64,000 nt of DNA from Helichrysum umbraculigerum (Eukaryota; Streptophyta; Magnoliopsida; Asterales; Asteraceae): NCBI GenBank assembly GCA_949592205.1, contig CATIUR010000004.1, positions 63,089,837 to 63,153,836 on the forward strand, written 5' to 3'. The first letter of the stretch is position 1. Every line of letters begins with the position of its first letter. The translations under genes were made by a program, and so were the position numbers. The notes below the pieces were generated by a model. The model ran no database searches. It saw only the letters and a program-made list of their open reading frames with translations, and was not told where the DNA came from. Of the stretch, positions 21,288 through 32,066 are shown one piece after another.

Positions 21288-23699
21288 TGTAACACCCCCG
21301 AAATTCACTGTTTGGCGGAAGCAAGTTTTGGGGTGCTACTAATTAAATATCACATCACAAAGATAAAGTAAACGACATCTATATGCAACGTTTGTAAATT
21401 AATTACATTCCATAGATATAATGTTTGAAAACTTAGTGTTTTCGTATACAAAAATGTAGTTTCCCTAGAGTCCACGCGTGTAGCGGGAGATTCTATTACA
21501 TAATCAAAATATACAAAAGATAATGCTAAGAATCTCCGTTAATGCAGATGTGTTGAAATTATGCGACTCTAGCTAAAATCCTGGAGTAATCCTACTCCAT
21601 CCGGGTACCTGAGAAAACATGCTAAAAAGTGTCAACCAAAAGGTTGGTGAATCTCACAGGTTTGTAAGTAATATCAGCTTTGAACACGAGATTTCATCAG
21701 TAATGCCCGCAGGCGTAAAATCAGCAATTTCAATACAGAAATCGTATAACCAGTATTTGCAATCCAGCAAATGTAAGTAAGTAAGTTTATACCGTTGCCA
21801 TGAGGCTCATAATCGAAGCTTAACCCGTAAGTAATAAGTTTGCTCCCGTGACATGCTCGTAATTGAGCAAGCATCAGTAACGAATAATTAGTCACCCGTT
21901 TCTACGTGTAAATCAGTACGTGGCAGCGCTACTGCCCCGGGCGGGGAGGGTCATTTCCCTAATGGATCCATTAACTAGTGTTCGCGCTTAAGTCCATAAC
22001 TAACGATATATGATGGAGAGACTTCTGTAAATAGTAAACAACTCATGCAATTCCGTTTGGTATAGTAAACAGTTTTAGTACTTGTGTTCAAGAAAAAGTA
22101 GTAGCATGTTTCTCCCCCAATTAGATAAAACAGTAAAAAGTGGGGCCGTAAGACTCACCTGAGTCTTGTAATAAGCCGTAGCAATTAGCAAGTAGTAAAT
22201 ATAGCAAGTAGGTTCTCCGAACCCGTAACCTTCAAATGCCTAATCATATGAAGTTATGTAAGTACGTGTCTCGCGAGACATTTCGTTTACTTGTACACAA
22301 CTAGTATATCCAGTGTTTGTCCGTACGTCTGTAATTGTTTGTTTGTTGGAAAACATGTTTGGCCCGTTGGTGATTTAGTTGAAGTGTTAGGCTTGCAAAA
22401 CATGTTTCAATGTCCCTTAAATGTTATATTGTATAATCGTTTGAAGTCCCAAATGTTAACACTTAAGTTGAAATAAAATTGTAAATCTGCTGTGTTTTGC
22501 GACACAAATTGCGACACTAAAGTTTGTCATGCGACACAAGGGTTGTGTCGCAGACGTCATGCGACACAAGGATACGACACAAGGATTGTGTCGCATCGGA
22601 TACGAAATGCTAATTTAATAGCGACATAGTGGTTGTGTCGTATAGAAATACGACATAATATGCGACATAGAGTGCGACACAAAATTGTGTCGCAAAGATT
22701 ACGACACTAAAGGTTGGTACGACACAATGTGCGACACAAATGGGTTATGCGACACAGTATGCGACACAAGGCTTGTGTCGCACGTATGAACATCAGCCCA
22801 GAAACTTTCGGGTTTCGAGATTTTCCGACCAAAAACGCAAATCTAACCCATTTTTGAGCTATAAAATCGTGTTGTCTTCATGTATTAGGTTATAACTATG
22901 TTGTGTACATGTCAAAACATCAAAACATTACACCAAATTGAATAGATCTAAGATTTTAGAAATTTCTTACTTTTGCAAATCGAGCTAGATCGAGGATGAA
23001 ATGATGAAAACGGTCTTGATATTCTTGCTCCACTCGTGATGGTGATTCCGAATATGTAAATTTCGTGGGTCGGTTTGTATTCCGAAAATTTGGTGTGGAT
23101 TTGGTTGAGAGTGTTTGTGGTTTGTGTGTGTTTAGTTAGAATGAAAAATGAAAGAGGAAATTGGGGTGGGGGATGGGTTGGTGGCTGATCCAAAAGAGGG
23201 GGAAGGGAAAACGCTTCCCAAAATACCGTATTTACTCCGTGTCCTAATCGATTAATCGTTTGTTTTTAGTATTTAACCAAACCGTTATATTTTAAAATGT
23301 AACTGGAGTATTTAAATAAAAATACTTTGAAATTAATAATAAAAACATTTGTCGAAATATTTAAATTATTAATTTGCGTTTAGTACGTTTTTGTCGCATT
23401 ATTTAAATGTCGTCGCGATAATATAAATAATGTTCGTTCAATTGTGTATTTTTTTATAACAAAATACATTCCCATTATTTAAGTTAATTTTAGTCACCAA
23501 CGTCCAAGTAAACTGTGTCGGACTCCGTCCGGTTAATTCGTACGATTCATCCAAATCGCGTAAGTACACACATATATATATATAAGTCATCTTATATATA
23601 TATACAAATAGAGTCTGTAATTAGTCCTATTACATACTAATTACAACTAGTTACAAATAATTAGGCATAATTAATTATCCTAATTAGGCAGGTGTTACA
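21288..23699 (-). repeat. E1 5' LTR (right copy)
   Basis: 2,412 bp, nearly identical to the left copy. It has a short TA tract (23568-23584) where the left copy has a 69-bp CA/TA run. The palindrome array is at about 22504-22784. Its last base A (23699) plus the TSD rebuilds an ATG for the interrupted G0 gag. Confidence 0.93.
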
Positions 23700-24495
23700 T
23701 GGATGCTCCAACTAATTCAAATGATGAGACTCCGCGAGAGCATTCTTCCGATCAAGGGGGAAGTGGTGACGAAAGGAGTCTACACCCCGCTGATGAAGCG
23801 GTTTTAAATAGAATCATAGGTCAAGCCCTTGACAGGTTTACGCCGACCATTCTTACAAAAGTTGATCAAGTAATAACCAATAGATTAGTTGAATTTGAAA
23901 AGAAACATCCTGTCTTAATGAATCCTGAACTCCAAGCTGCACAACAAGCAATTAATGCAGAAAAGGAAGAATTTAATTATAAGCGTTTCTCGGGTTGCAA
24001 ACCACCAGAGTTCCACGAGGAACTTGATCCTGTTAAGAGTTCTAGAAGGTTAGACGAAATAGAAGAAACCTTTTTAATGTTTGGGTGTCCAGAAAAATTT
24101 CAGGTATTATTCGCTACCCATCGACTGAAAGGTGGTGCACATGAGTGGTGGAACTCACAGGTAAAAACGTACGGGTTTGAACAAACTTCAAAGTTTTCTT
24201 GGGAAAGCTTCAAGGGGATGTTTACGAGCCATTTTTTGCCTCCTGCTCAAATAGATAGGTTAAAGGGGGAATTTCTTACTATCGAAAAGGGTAAAATGAA
24301 TTTGGTCGAGTATACCACCGTATTTCATGAGAAATCTCGCTATTGTCTTGAATACACATCGAATCCTACACTTTTGACCGATCACTTTTATCGTCATATG
24401 AATTCTGAAATTCGGGAGTTTATTGATCCTATGTTTGATGACACAATTCCAAAAATGTTAAACCGAGGTCTTATGAGAGAAAATGAGTTAGAAGC
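23699..24495 (+). pseudogene. G0 gag, truncated
   Basis: The frame begins MDAPTNSNDETPREH and contains the retrotransposon gag core: FKRFSG-like YKRFSGCKPPEFHEE, ATHRLKGGAHEWWNSQ, FSWESFKGMFTSHFLPP, and MNLVEYTTVFHEKSRY. This is the capsid-like region that packages element RNA. About 265 gag codons survive. The final residues (VAPE, stop at 24509-24511) come from the inserted LTR of element A, so zinc knuckle and pol are missing here. The original start codon is at 13264-13266, before E1. The ATG at 23699 is made of the last base of the E1 LTR plus the first bases of the TSD. Confidence 0.8.
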
Positions 24496-26886
24496 TGTTG
24501 CACCCGAATAGGTCGGTGTCGTTAATGATAACTATCCGGTTACAACAGTGGGTTTTTAATTTCTAAGGCTGGGGCCTAGGGTTACTATTGCTAATCTAAG
24601 GGTTAGCAAAGGATAAATATGACCTAGGATCGTTCTTCAAAGCACAACGAATTGAAACTAGGGGAATTTAGAGACTTTTAAGAATTTAGCTAAGGCAAAA
24701 AGGGTTGGTTTAGGTTTTGGATTTTCTATTCTAAGGTTAAACTAAATTGAATCTGAAATGGAGGTTACTTCGGGCGTTCAGCAGTCAAAGTGATTGTCTA
24801 CTATGAAGTGGTTCAGGTGATATTAAAGAGGGAAGAGTTCTAATGAGGATAAGTTCATAAGTTAATGTGAGTTATTGCTACAATCCTACTATCGGGCTAA
24901 CGCGGTGGTGTCCACAATCAGGCAAATAGAATGTCACGTGGGTGGCAGAATATATTAAAGCATACACCGAAAATCTCTCAAATGCATGTCCATATTATCT
25001 AACAGTTAATCTCGAATCCTATTCCCCAATCTCGGTCATCATAGATGTCCGAATCATGGCACAATTTGTTGAATAAACAATCTTGTAAACGGGTTTTACC
25101 CTCGCCGGAGTAAGTTGGAAAAACTGGTCTAAGCGGTCAGATAAGATGTCATCACATATTCGTATGAATTATCAACATTACTCAAGTATGCAACAAGACA
25201 GGGATGATTTGCATTACAAATAGAAACTTAAGTAATACATTTGTTAATCGATTCATAACACAACTACCTTCGGTCGTTCTTGACTTCCATACGTTTGTAC
25301 TTCGCCATAAGCGTTTCCAGTACTATATCGAAGAACAGTCGAATAGGCCCCGTCATGTTATTTCACGATAATTAGGGCTAGGTGTATTTCACTAGTATGA
25401 TAATCCTAAGGCAACAATCAAAAAAGAACACGCAATAAGACAATCAAGATAATAGTTAAACCTAAGCATACAAATGTATTAGCTAAATCGAGGATATTCT
25501 GAAAGTTGTCTCAAAAATATCGTCTGTCCGAATTAAATCTTGATCTACCTCTATTCCCATATTCCGTGTCTCTTGGATCCTAATTTGGTCTAGAGAACAC
25601 CGGCCATGCCGAGCTCAATGATTCAATCAAACATAGTATAACTAAGTGACCTATACCCCATGAGTTAGCTACGTTCATTTTTGGATAAGGTTTTAGTCAC
25701 AACATGAGTTGGGCAGATAAACGATAAAGATTCAATTCCTACATCTATTCATGATACAAAGCACTCGCAATCTCATAACATACAACATAATCACATATTT
25801 AAATCTTTCCTAAATGACTATCATAGCAGACAATTGAGTTATTTAGCTAATCATGGTAATTCTAGCATGCATATTTAATTTTATTAAAGAAAGAACGAAC
25901 ATAATTAAATATGGAAGATAGATTATAACCTGATAAAGAAATACAATAACTCGTAGCTACAAATGCGTCCCGGAGCACCTCCGTACAAATCTTCCATGAC
26001 TAGTTAATTAGCTAGTCTAATTAACTAAGGAAGTACTACAATAAATAAAGAGTTGGTGTAATGTGTGTGTGAAGGTGTCTTAAAAGGTGTGTATAGAGAT
26101 GTGTTACAAATGAACCCAAGCCCTCTATTTATAGGTGAGTTTAGGCTCACATTAGCATCAAGGGGTGCACATTAGCGTAATATGGGTAAAAAGGTGCACC
26201 AGGTACTGTACAACGCGGAAAGGTGGTGCACCGGGTACTGTACAACGCGGAAAGGTGGTGCACCAGGTACGCGAATTAGCCAAAAAAGGAAAGCGAGGCG
26301 GGGCACAGCAGGCCGGCGCCGCCTAGCTGCTGGCCGCCGCCGGCTGGTGGTAGGCCGGCGGCGGCTGGCTGCCACCCGCCCCGTTTCGCCGTCTTTTGCT
26401 TCGTTTCTTGATTCGTGCGTGTTTTCTTCGTTATGCGCCCGTTTGAGTTGATTCTTTTTTTGTTGGATTCGTAATTCAAAAACAAAGATTTTGACATAAG
26501 ATATCCCCTGAGATGAGGTCCCTAACTCCAGATATCGCGTACGAATCATTTGGATCTTCCAACGGGCGTAGAATCTTCATTCTTTATCCATTTTAGTTGA
26601 TTCTTCTTCTGTTGGATTCGTATTTTAAAAACGAACATCTTGGATAAAATGGATGTTGGTGAAGGGCAATTTTGTCTTGAAATCTTGTTTTGATGCCTTG
26701 AATCTTCAAACATGTGTGGAATCTTCGTTCCTCGGCCGTTTTGCTTGATTTTTGTCGTACAACCTTCGTTTTGGTCTTCTTAACATATTATCACTGATTT
26801 GTGCGTTGTTTGAGTCTAACTGCCAAGTATTGCTCCATAATGAGAGAGATATCGGTGGTAAAAACGTGACTTTTTACACGATATCA
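24496..26886 (-). repeat. Element A 3' LTR
   Basis: In element sense it begins TGATATCGTGTAAAAAGTCA (26886 downward) and ends in GGTGCAACA. The TATA box CTATAAATAG is at about 26134-26145 on the minus strand. Upstream of it in element sense lie 2.4 copies of a 32-bp unit built on GGTGCACC and GGTAC (26193-26270) and a GC-rich hairpin (26333-26365). The LTR is homologous to those of E3 and E6: the phrase around GACCTAGGATCGTTCT (24631-24646) recurs in E3's LTR as the complement near 51995-52010. Confidence 0.85.
26193..26365. repeat. 32-bp tandem units plus GC-rich hairpin in LTR of A
   Basis: Units start GGTGCACC(A/G)GGTAC at 26193, 26225 and 26257. GCCGCCGCCGGC (26333-26344) and GCCGGCGGCGGC (26354-26365) are perfect 12-bp inverted arms around 9 nt. 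The matching part of the E3 LTR is 41127-41310. Confidence 0.85.
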
Positions 26887-28569
26887 AGTATCCCACACTT
26901 ACAGTTTTGCTTGTCCTCAAGCAAACCTTCAGCAAGTTTGTGAAAGGCTGGAAGGGTGTCTTCGTATTCCAGAGAACTTTGATTCCTGCAGGTTTGGTAG
27001 AAAGATTTCGGACGAGGTTCCATCCCTTGATGTTCCCCCAAACTTTTGGTTCTAACAAGCTTTCTTTTCAATCTTCATAATGTAAGATATACATGACTGG
27101 GGCCCTCACAGGTGGTCACTCAGTTCACTCAAGTGTATCGGGTTTCCTAACTTCTAATTCACTCAGGGGCCAGTCATGTAGCTCTTCCGTTGTCAAAAGC
27201 TTGATCGAGAATCAAATCTATAATACCTAAGTGAGGACGGTGCTAATTATCCCTAGACATTCGCAAGAGGGTGAAGATGGTGTATGGAACAAGGGTTTTG
27301 GCAGGTGATTTAATTGGGGGTTTAGTATAGCCTAAGAGTGATGACTTGCCTTAGATGTTTTAGATGATACCTCCTTTTGGATTTCTCTCTTTGAGAGCCT
27401 TCTTTTCGTGACTTTTTCTTCTCTGAAGAACCTTTCCTTGGCCTTAAATGATCCTCGGGTCTTTTAGCTCTTCAATTTCTTTGGCAGCTTTGTTTGTGCT
27501 TTCTCTGGAGTCCTTTCGTGGATGATATTCTTTTCCCTTTTGGGGATTCCTTCTAGAGTTTTGTTTCTTGCAGTAGTTTCGCTGACAGAACGAAAACTTA
27601 GGCTATGGCCAAGAGATGTAAAGAAATGATTGGGTTTTTTTTTTTTTTTGAAGTGAGTATTCGAAACGAAAAGGCTAAGGCTCAACAGGTTTTCTAAATG
27701 ATCTTCAATGCCGAAAATGGACATTGGCAGGGTTAGGCTTGAAAACGGGAGCTTTACGAGAGGGTTTTGTCCTAGGGAATGTCAAGATCCTCTAATTGCA
27801 CTTTTGTCACGTATGACGCTCATTTTTGTAATTTTGAAATGCATTCTTCGAACAAGTTCTAACTTGAGAAGGCATACAATGGCACACTCACAAACGAAAA
27901 AGTGAAGCATTAAAGGTGAATGCTTTTATATGGCTCAAGATTCCTCACTCATTTTTGGTGGTTTTGTGCCTAGTCATGCGATTGCTTGTTTGAAACTTAG
28001 TTTGAAAGTTATCAAAGAGTTTTGCTCGTCGTGGTCAATTTGCCAAGCCTTTTTTGAATTTTTGTTGACCGAAAATACCCTTTTTGGGCTTCCCATGATT
28101 CAAAAATTTTGAAAATTTTGCTAAAAATATGAGTTTTGCTAAAAAGCTTGATCAAAAGTTTATGTTGCAATACAGTAGTGAATACTACTGCTATCCCACA
28201 CTTAAAAGAACATTGTCCCTAATGTTCTCTATCTCTAAGTTAGGTTAATCCCACAATTAGATTTTGAATACGGGTCAATATTTTCAAAGTTATTCTCTAT
28301 TTGTGAGTAATAATCCCACACTTAGAGTTTTTCTTAAAATTCTTGTGTGGTTCAAGCAAAGTAAAGTTAGAAGAGACACTTCCTTGTGCTGCGTGTGATG
28401 CCACTGGATTTAATGGACCAGGTTCAAGTGTGTGAATTCGATGGACATGGACCAGGCTCATTAAAAATGAACTCGTTCCATAAATCCTATTCCAAATTCT
28501 GCAAAGTACACACCCTTCATAAAACACAAATGTTAACACAAGTCAATACACAAATAAAACTAAAAACGG
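26887..28569 (-). other. Element A 3' untranslated region and PPT
   Basis: Next to the LTR the element strand reads TTGAGGACAAGCAAAACTG, then TAAGTGTGGGATACT as PPT. CCCACACTTA recurs at about 28195 and 28311, as internal PPT-like copies. An inverted repeat ACATGACTGGgGCCC / GGGCCAGTCATGT lies at 27091-27105 and 27165-27179. I see no convincing gene; small frames here lack family features. Confidence 0.6.
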
Positions 28570-29231
28570 TTAATCCATGTCAGCATAGAGTGCCTCCCAG
28601 TCAGTGAAGTCATCGTCCATAAAGATCGTGTTTTCCACGATCGATGTAGGAGATGCCGACTCCTCGATGGTGTACACAGGCGATGCAGCGCCACTCTCTG
28701 GATCCTGGATCCAAGCGTCCACTGCAGCAGCTTCCTCCTCTAGTGGACCATAAAAGTGGGGTGGTCCTGCGCAGTCAAGCTCCAAGATGGGAATAAATCC
28801 CATGGTGGAATGTGCGGAGCGGGATCAGGTCCCATCTGAAAGGGGCACACAGGTGTAGAGGTAAGGCCCAGGGCAGTATGGATCTCAAAGATGGCGGTGT
28901 GCTGGACCTCAAGGGCTCTCAGTATAGACCAAGTGACAGCAGGGTCCGCATTAGTAACCCCATGCTCAAAGATAGGTACTCTAGAGGTCCTTGCGGTCTG
29001 TCCCGCTGGTTGGTGAGATTGCGGTAACCTGGAATGGATGGGACGTAACAGGAATGACTCCTGAACGTACACTTCCATCAAGTCTGCCGAAATCTCGTCC
29101 AAACTAGGGGTTGGTGACTGGGATCCTCTGATAGTCCTCATGCTACTACGCGGTGATGAACTTCGGGAGTGATGCATGGTACGCGAGCGTCTCTGACTGG
29201 GGGCTCGTGCTCTGTCTGACTGCAAACTCAT
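28570..29231 (-). pseudogene. Element A extra 3' ORF (unknown), probably frameshifted
   Basis: A 163-residue frame from 29231 is basic and Ser/Arg-rich at its start (RARAPSQRRSRTMHHSRSSS) and then moderately hydrophobic. It overlaps a second frame (28803 to 28570) with an acidic end (FMDDDFTDWEALYADMD). The overlap and the natural fit of the two suggest one protein of about 210 residues split by a small indel. It occupies the place of the env-like or accessory ORF of Athila elements, between integrase and PPT. I see no signal peptide or membrane segment and cannot name a function. Confidence 0.5.
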
Positions 29232-29429
29232 CCTGCAATATATAAAAGGTTAATGGTCTAAGATCATCAGTCCTTCATAAGGTGAGGTACTGCATAGAAA
29301 ATTGGATTAGCTTAAACACAACAGTAAGATAAAATTAATGCTGAAAACATAAGATAGGCTTGGGGTGCCTCCCAAGAGCGCTTTGTTTATCGAGTCTTGT
29401 AGCTTGACTCTTCTACCTTTAAGTGTTCG

Positions 29430-32066
29430 TCAGGGTGCTTTGCAACCGTAGACTTCCTCGGATGGGGGAAAGTCTTGTACGTAATGTTTTAAACGATGAC
29501 CGTTTACCTTGAAATTTCCGTCTGGAGCCTCGAGTTCAATGGCGCCATAAGGGAAAACCTTAGAGATTGTAAATGGGCCGCTCCACCTCGTTTTGAATTT
29601 ACCAGAAAATTTCTTAAATCGAGAGTTAAAGAGTAGAACTTTATCACCTGGATTGAAGCGTGTGGGGTGTAGTTTTGCATCTTGGAGCAACTTAGTTCTT
29701 TCCTTAAACTTGTAGGAGCTCTCGTATGCTTGATCTCTTAGTTCTCCTAACTTGTTTAGTTGCATTTTCCGTTGTGTTCCCGTCACTGTAGGATCTAAGC
29801 TGCAATTCTTTAGTGCCCAGTAAGCTTTGTATTCGAGTTCGATCGGAAGATGACATGCCTTTCCATATACGAGCCTATAGGGGGTCGTTCCTAATGGTGT
29901 TTTGTAGGCTGTCCGGAATGCCCATAACGCATCATCTAGCTTGTCTGCCCAGTTTTCCTTGTGTTGATCAACTGTTCGTTCCAAAATTCTTTTTAGCGCT
30001 CGGTTTGTTATTTCTGGTTGCCCATTTGTCTGCGGGTGGTAGGCCGTAGATGTCTTATGGGTAACACCATATTGTTGCAATATCTTCATGAACTGAGTAT
30101 TGCAAAAGTGTGTGCCGCGGTCACTGATGATCACTCGAGGAGTTCCAAACCGACAAAATAGCGGTTTTAAGAACTTTGTTACGACTCTTGAGTCATTTGT
30201 TGGGAAGGCCTGAGCTTCGGCTCATCTGGATACGTAGTCGACAGCTACTAGAATGTATTCCTTTTCTTAAGATTTCGGAAAAGGTCCCATGAAGTCTAAT
30301 CCCCATATATCGAATATTTCACATGCTTGGATATTCGTTAACGGCATTTCGTTAACGTTGTGATATTTCTAAACCTTTGGCAAATATCGCAACATTTCAC
30401 CAAGTCTTGTGCGTCTCTGAAAATAGTTGGCCAATAGAATCCTGAGTCGTATACTTTCTTTGCTGTCAAATTGGATGCGTGATGTCCTCCGGTGGGTTCG
30501 TGATGGCTTTGATGGAGGATGTGTTCGGCTTCCTTTCCATCGACACATCTTCTTATAATCTGGTCGGGACAGACCTTAAATAAATACGGATCATCCCAAA
30601 AGTAGTACTTGATATCGCGGAAAAACTTTTGTCTTTGTGATGACGGCATTCCTTTCCTTGTGATCCCTCCAACTACGAAATTGGCAATGTCTGCAAACCA
30701 AGGATCGTCCTTGAATTGTGAGCCTTGCAATTGCTCTCCTAAACTCATTAACTGCTTTTCTGGAGATCGATCTTTGATGTCCCCCTCTGCAAGTTGTTCC
30801 ATTGATGGATTTTCAAGTCGACTCAGATGGTCTGCGACGACATTCTCTGCTCCCTTTTATTCTTTTATCTCAATGTCAAATTCTTGTAGGAGTAGAATCC
30901 ATCTTAACAGTCTTGGTTTTGCGTCTTGCTTCTTGAAGAGGTATTTCAGAGCTGAGTGATCCGTGTACACTATTGTCTTTGACAATATCAGGTAGGATCG
31001 AAATTTATCAAAGGCGAATACTACAGCCAGCAGCTCTTTTTCGGTGGTTGTATAATTCTCTTGAGCATCTGTGAGAGTTTTACTAGCGTAGTAGATTGGC
31101 CGAAAATGATTATCTTTCCGTTGCCCAAGAACTGCCCCTACAGCGAAATCGCTTGCGTCGCACATGATTTCAAATGGAAGGCTCCTGTCCGGAGCGACCA
31201 TGATTGGTGCGTTGGTTAGTTCTTTCTTTAGGTAGTCAAAGGCTTTCATACAGCTTTCGTCAAATGCGAATTTGATGTCTTTTCCAAACAGGTGGGTGAT
31301 AGGTCGAGAGATCTTGGAAAAGTCCTTGATAAAACGACGGTAGAACCCAGCGTGACCTAGGAAACTTCGAATGGCTTTAACGTTGGTGGGCGATGGAAGT
31401 TTCGCAATGGTTTCAACTTTGGATTTGTCTACTTCGATTCCTGACTTTGATATTCTATGTCCTAAGACTATTCCTTCCTTTACCATAAAGTGGCATTTTT
31501 CCCAATTCAAGACGAGATTTGATTCTTCACACTTGGCGAGCATCCTATAAAGGTTGGATAAACATGATGCGAAAGAGTCTCTGAAGACCGAGAAGTCATC
31601 CATGAAGACTTCCATGCATTGTTCAATCATGTCGTGGAAGATTGCAACCATGCATCTCTGAAATGTTGCAGGTGCGTTGCATAATCCAAAACGGCATTCG
31701 TCGATATGCGAATGTTCCATAAGGGCATGTAAACGTCGTCTTCTCCTGGTCTTTTGGATCAAGCGGAATTTGGAAATAACCGGAGAATCCATCAAGGTAA
31801 CAGTAGAATTCGTTTCCTGACAGCCTCTCGAGCATTTGGTCAATAAACGGAAGTGGAAAGTGGTCCTTGCGAGTTGCTTCATTTAACTTTCGGTAATCAA
31901 TACAAACCCTCCAACCGGTGACGGTCCGAGTTGGTATGAGCTCATTTTCTTCATTTGTAATGACTGTCATTCCTCCTTTCTTTGGGACGACTTGAACAGG
32001 GCTAACCCAAGGTGAGTCAGATATTGGGTATATTAGTCCAGCATCCAAGAGTTTGATAACCTCTTG
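29430..32066 (-). pseudogene. Element A pol (RT, RNase H, integrase), broken
   Basis: RT starts at the E2 junction with QEVIKLLDAGLIYPISDSPW and continues to YGTFAYRRMPF, where a frameshift near 31690 changes to FGLCNAPATFQRCM. The catalytic site reads MEVFMDDFSVF (about 31590). RNase H shows MCDASDFAVGAVLGQ and YTDHSALKYL. TAA at 30857-30859 interrupts the tether after DIEIKE. The integrase finger has H..H with CCDIC (about 30390) and the core shows SDRGTHF, HPQTNGQPEITNRALK. A TGA near 30217 replaces a Trp expected in the core, and the last segment (29430-30134) is in another frame. All are Athila/Tat-type domains; the copy is dead. Confidence 0.87.

Larger units (their letters stand above)
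13270..23699 (-). mobile_element. E1: Tekay-like chromovirus (Ty3/gypsy), full length
   Basis: A 10,430-bp minus-strand element with two long LTRs, PPT (15732-15744), PBS (21273-21284), a small extra ORF, gag-pol with a C-terminal chromodomain-like segment, and a perfect TSD (TGGAT). The LTRs differ by roughly a dozen substitutions seen by eye plus a CA/TA tract expanded in the left copy (15549-15617), so the insertion is fairly recent. It lies exactly at the gag start codon of G0. gag-pol is broken by one gag frameshift and two nonsense codons, so the copy is now dependent on others. Confidence 0.93.
12394..24495 (+). mobile_element. G0: old gypsy LTR retrotransposon, split by E1
   Basis: Left part 12394-13269: an LTR remnant ending ...TTTCA at 12898, then the PBS and a leader running to the gag start. 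Right part 23700-24495: the gag continues. The two halves are joined by the 5-bp TSD of E1 (TGGAT at 13265-13269 and 23700-23704). The gag is then cut at 24495 by element A, and the rest of G0 lies outside the window. The left LTR boundary is unclear because the CACTA end abuts it. Confidence 0.75.
24496..32066 (-). mobile_element. A: Athila-like gypsy retrotransposon with pol, 3' part
   Basis: On the minus strand, from right to left: RT, RNase H, integrase, an extra 3' ORF, an untranslated region, PPT and 3' LTR. RT text such as GGMTV, ELIPTRTVTGWRVCIDYRKLN, DHFPLPFIDQMLERL, and integrase text YGKACHLPIELEYKAYWALK place it in the Athila/Tat group. The right side is cut at 32066 by E2 inside pol. 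The 5' part and 5' LTR lie beyond the window. The left end (TG at 24496) is set by comparison with the LTR at 62228; the presumed TSD is GAAGC. Confidence 0.85.

Noticed and set aside
26172..26549. 125-codon minus and 89-codon plus frames over the GC-rich LTR segment
   Set aside because: They arise from CGG/CCG low complexity and 32-bp repeats inside an LTR, in both strands at once; no family features.
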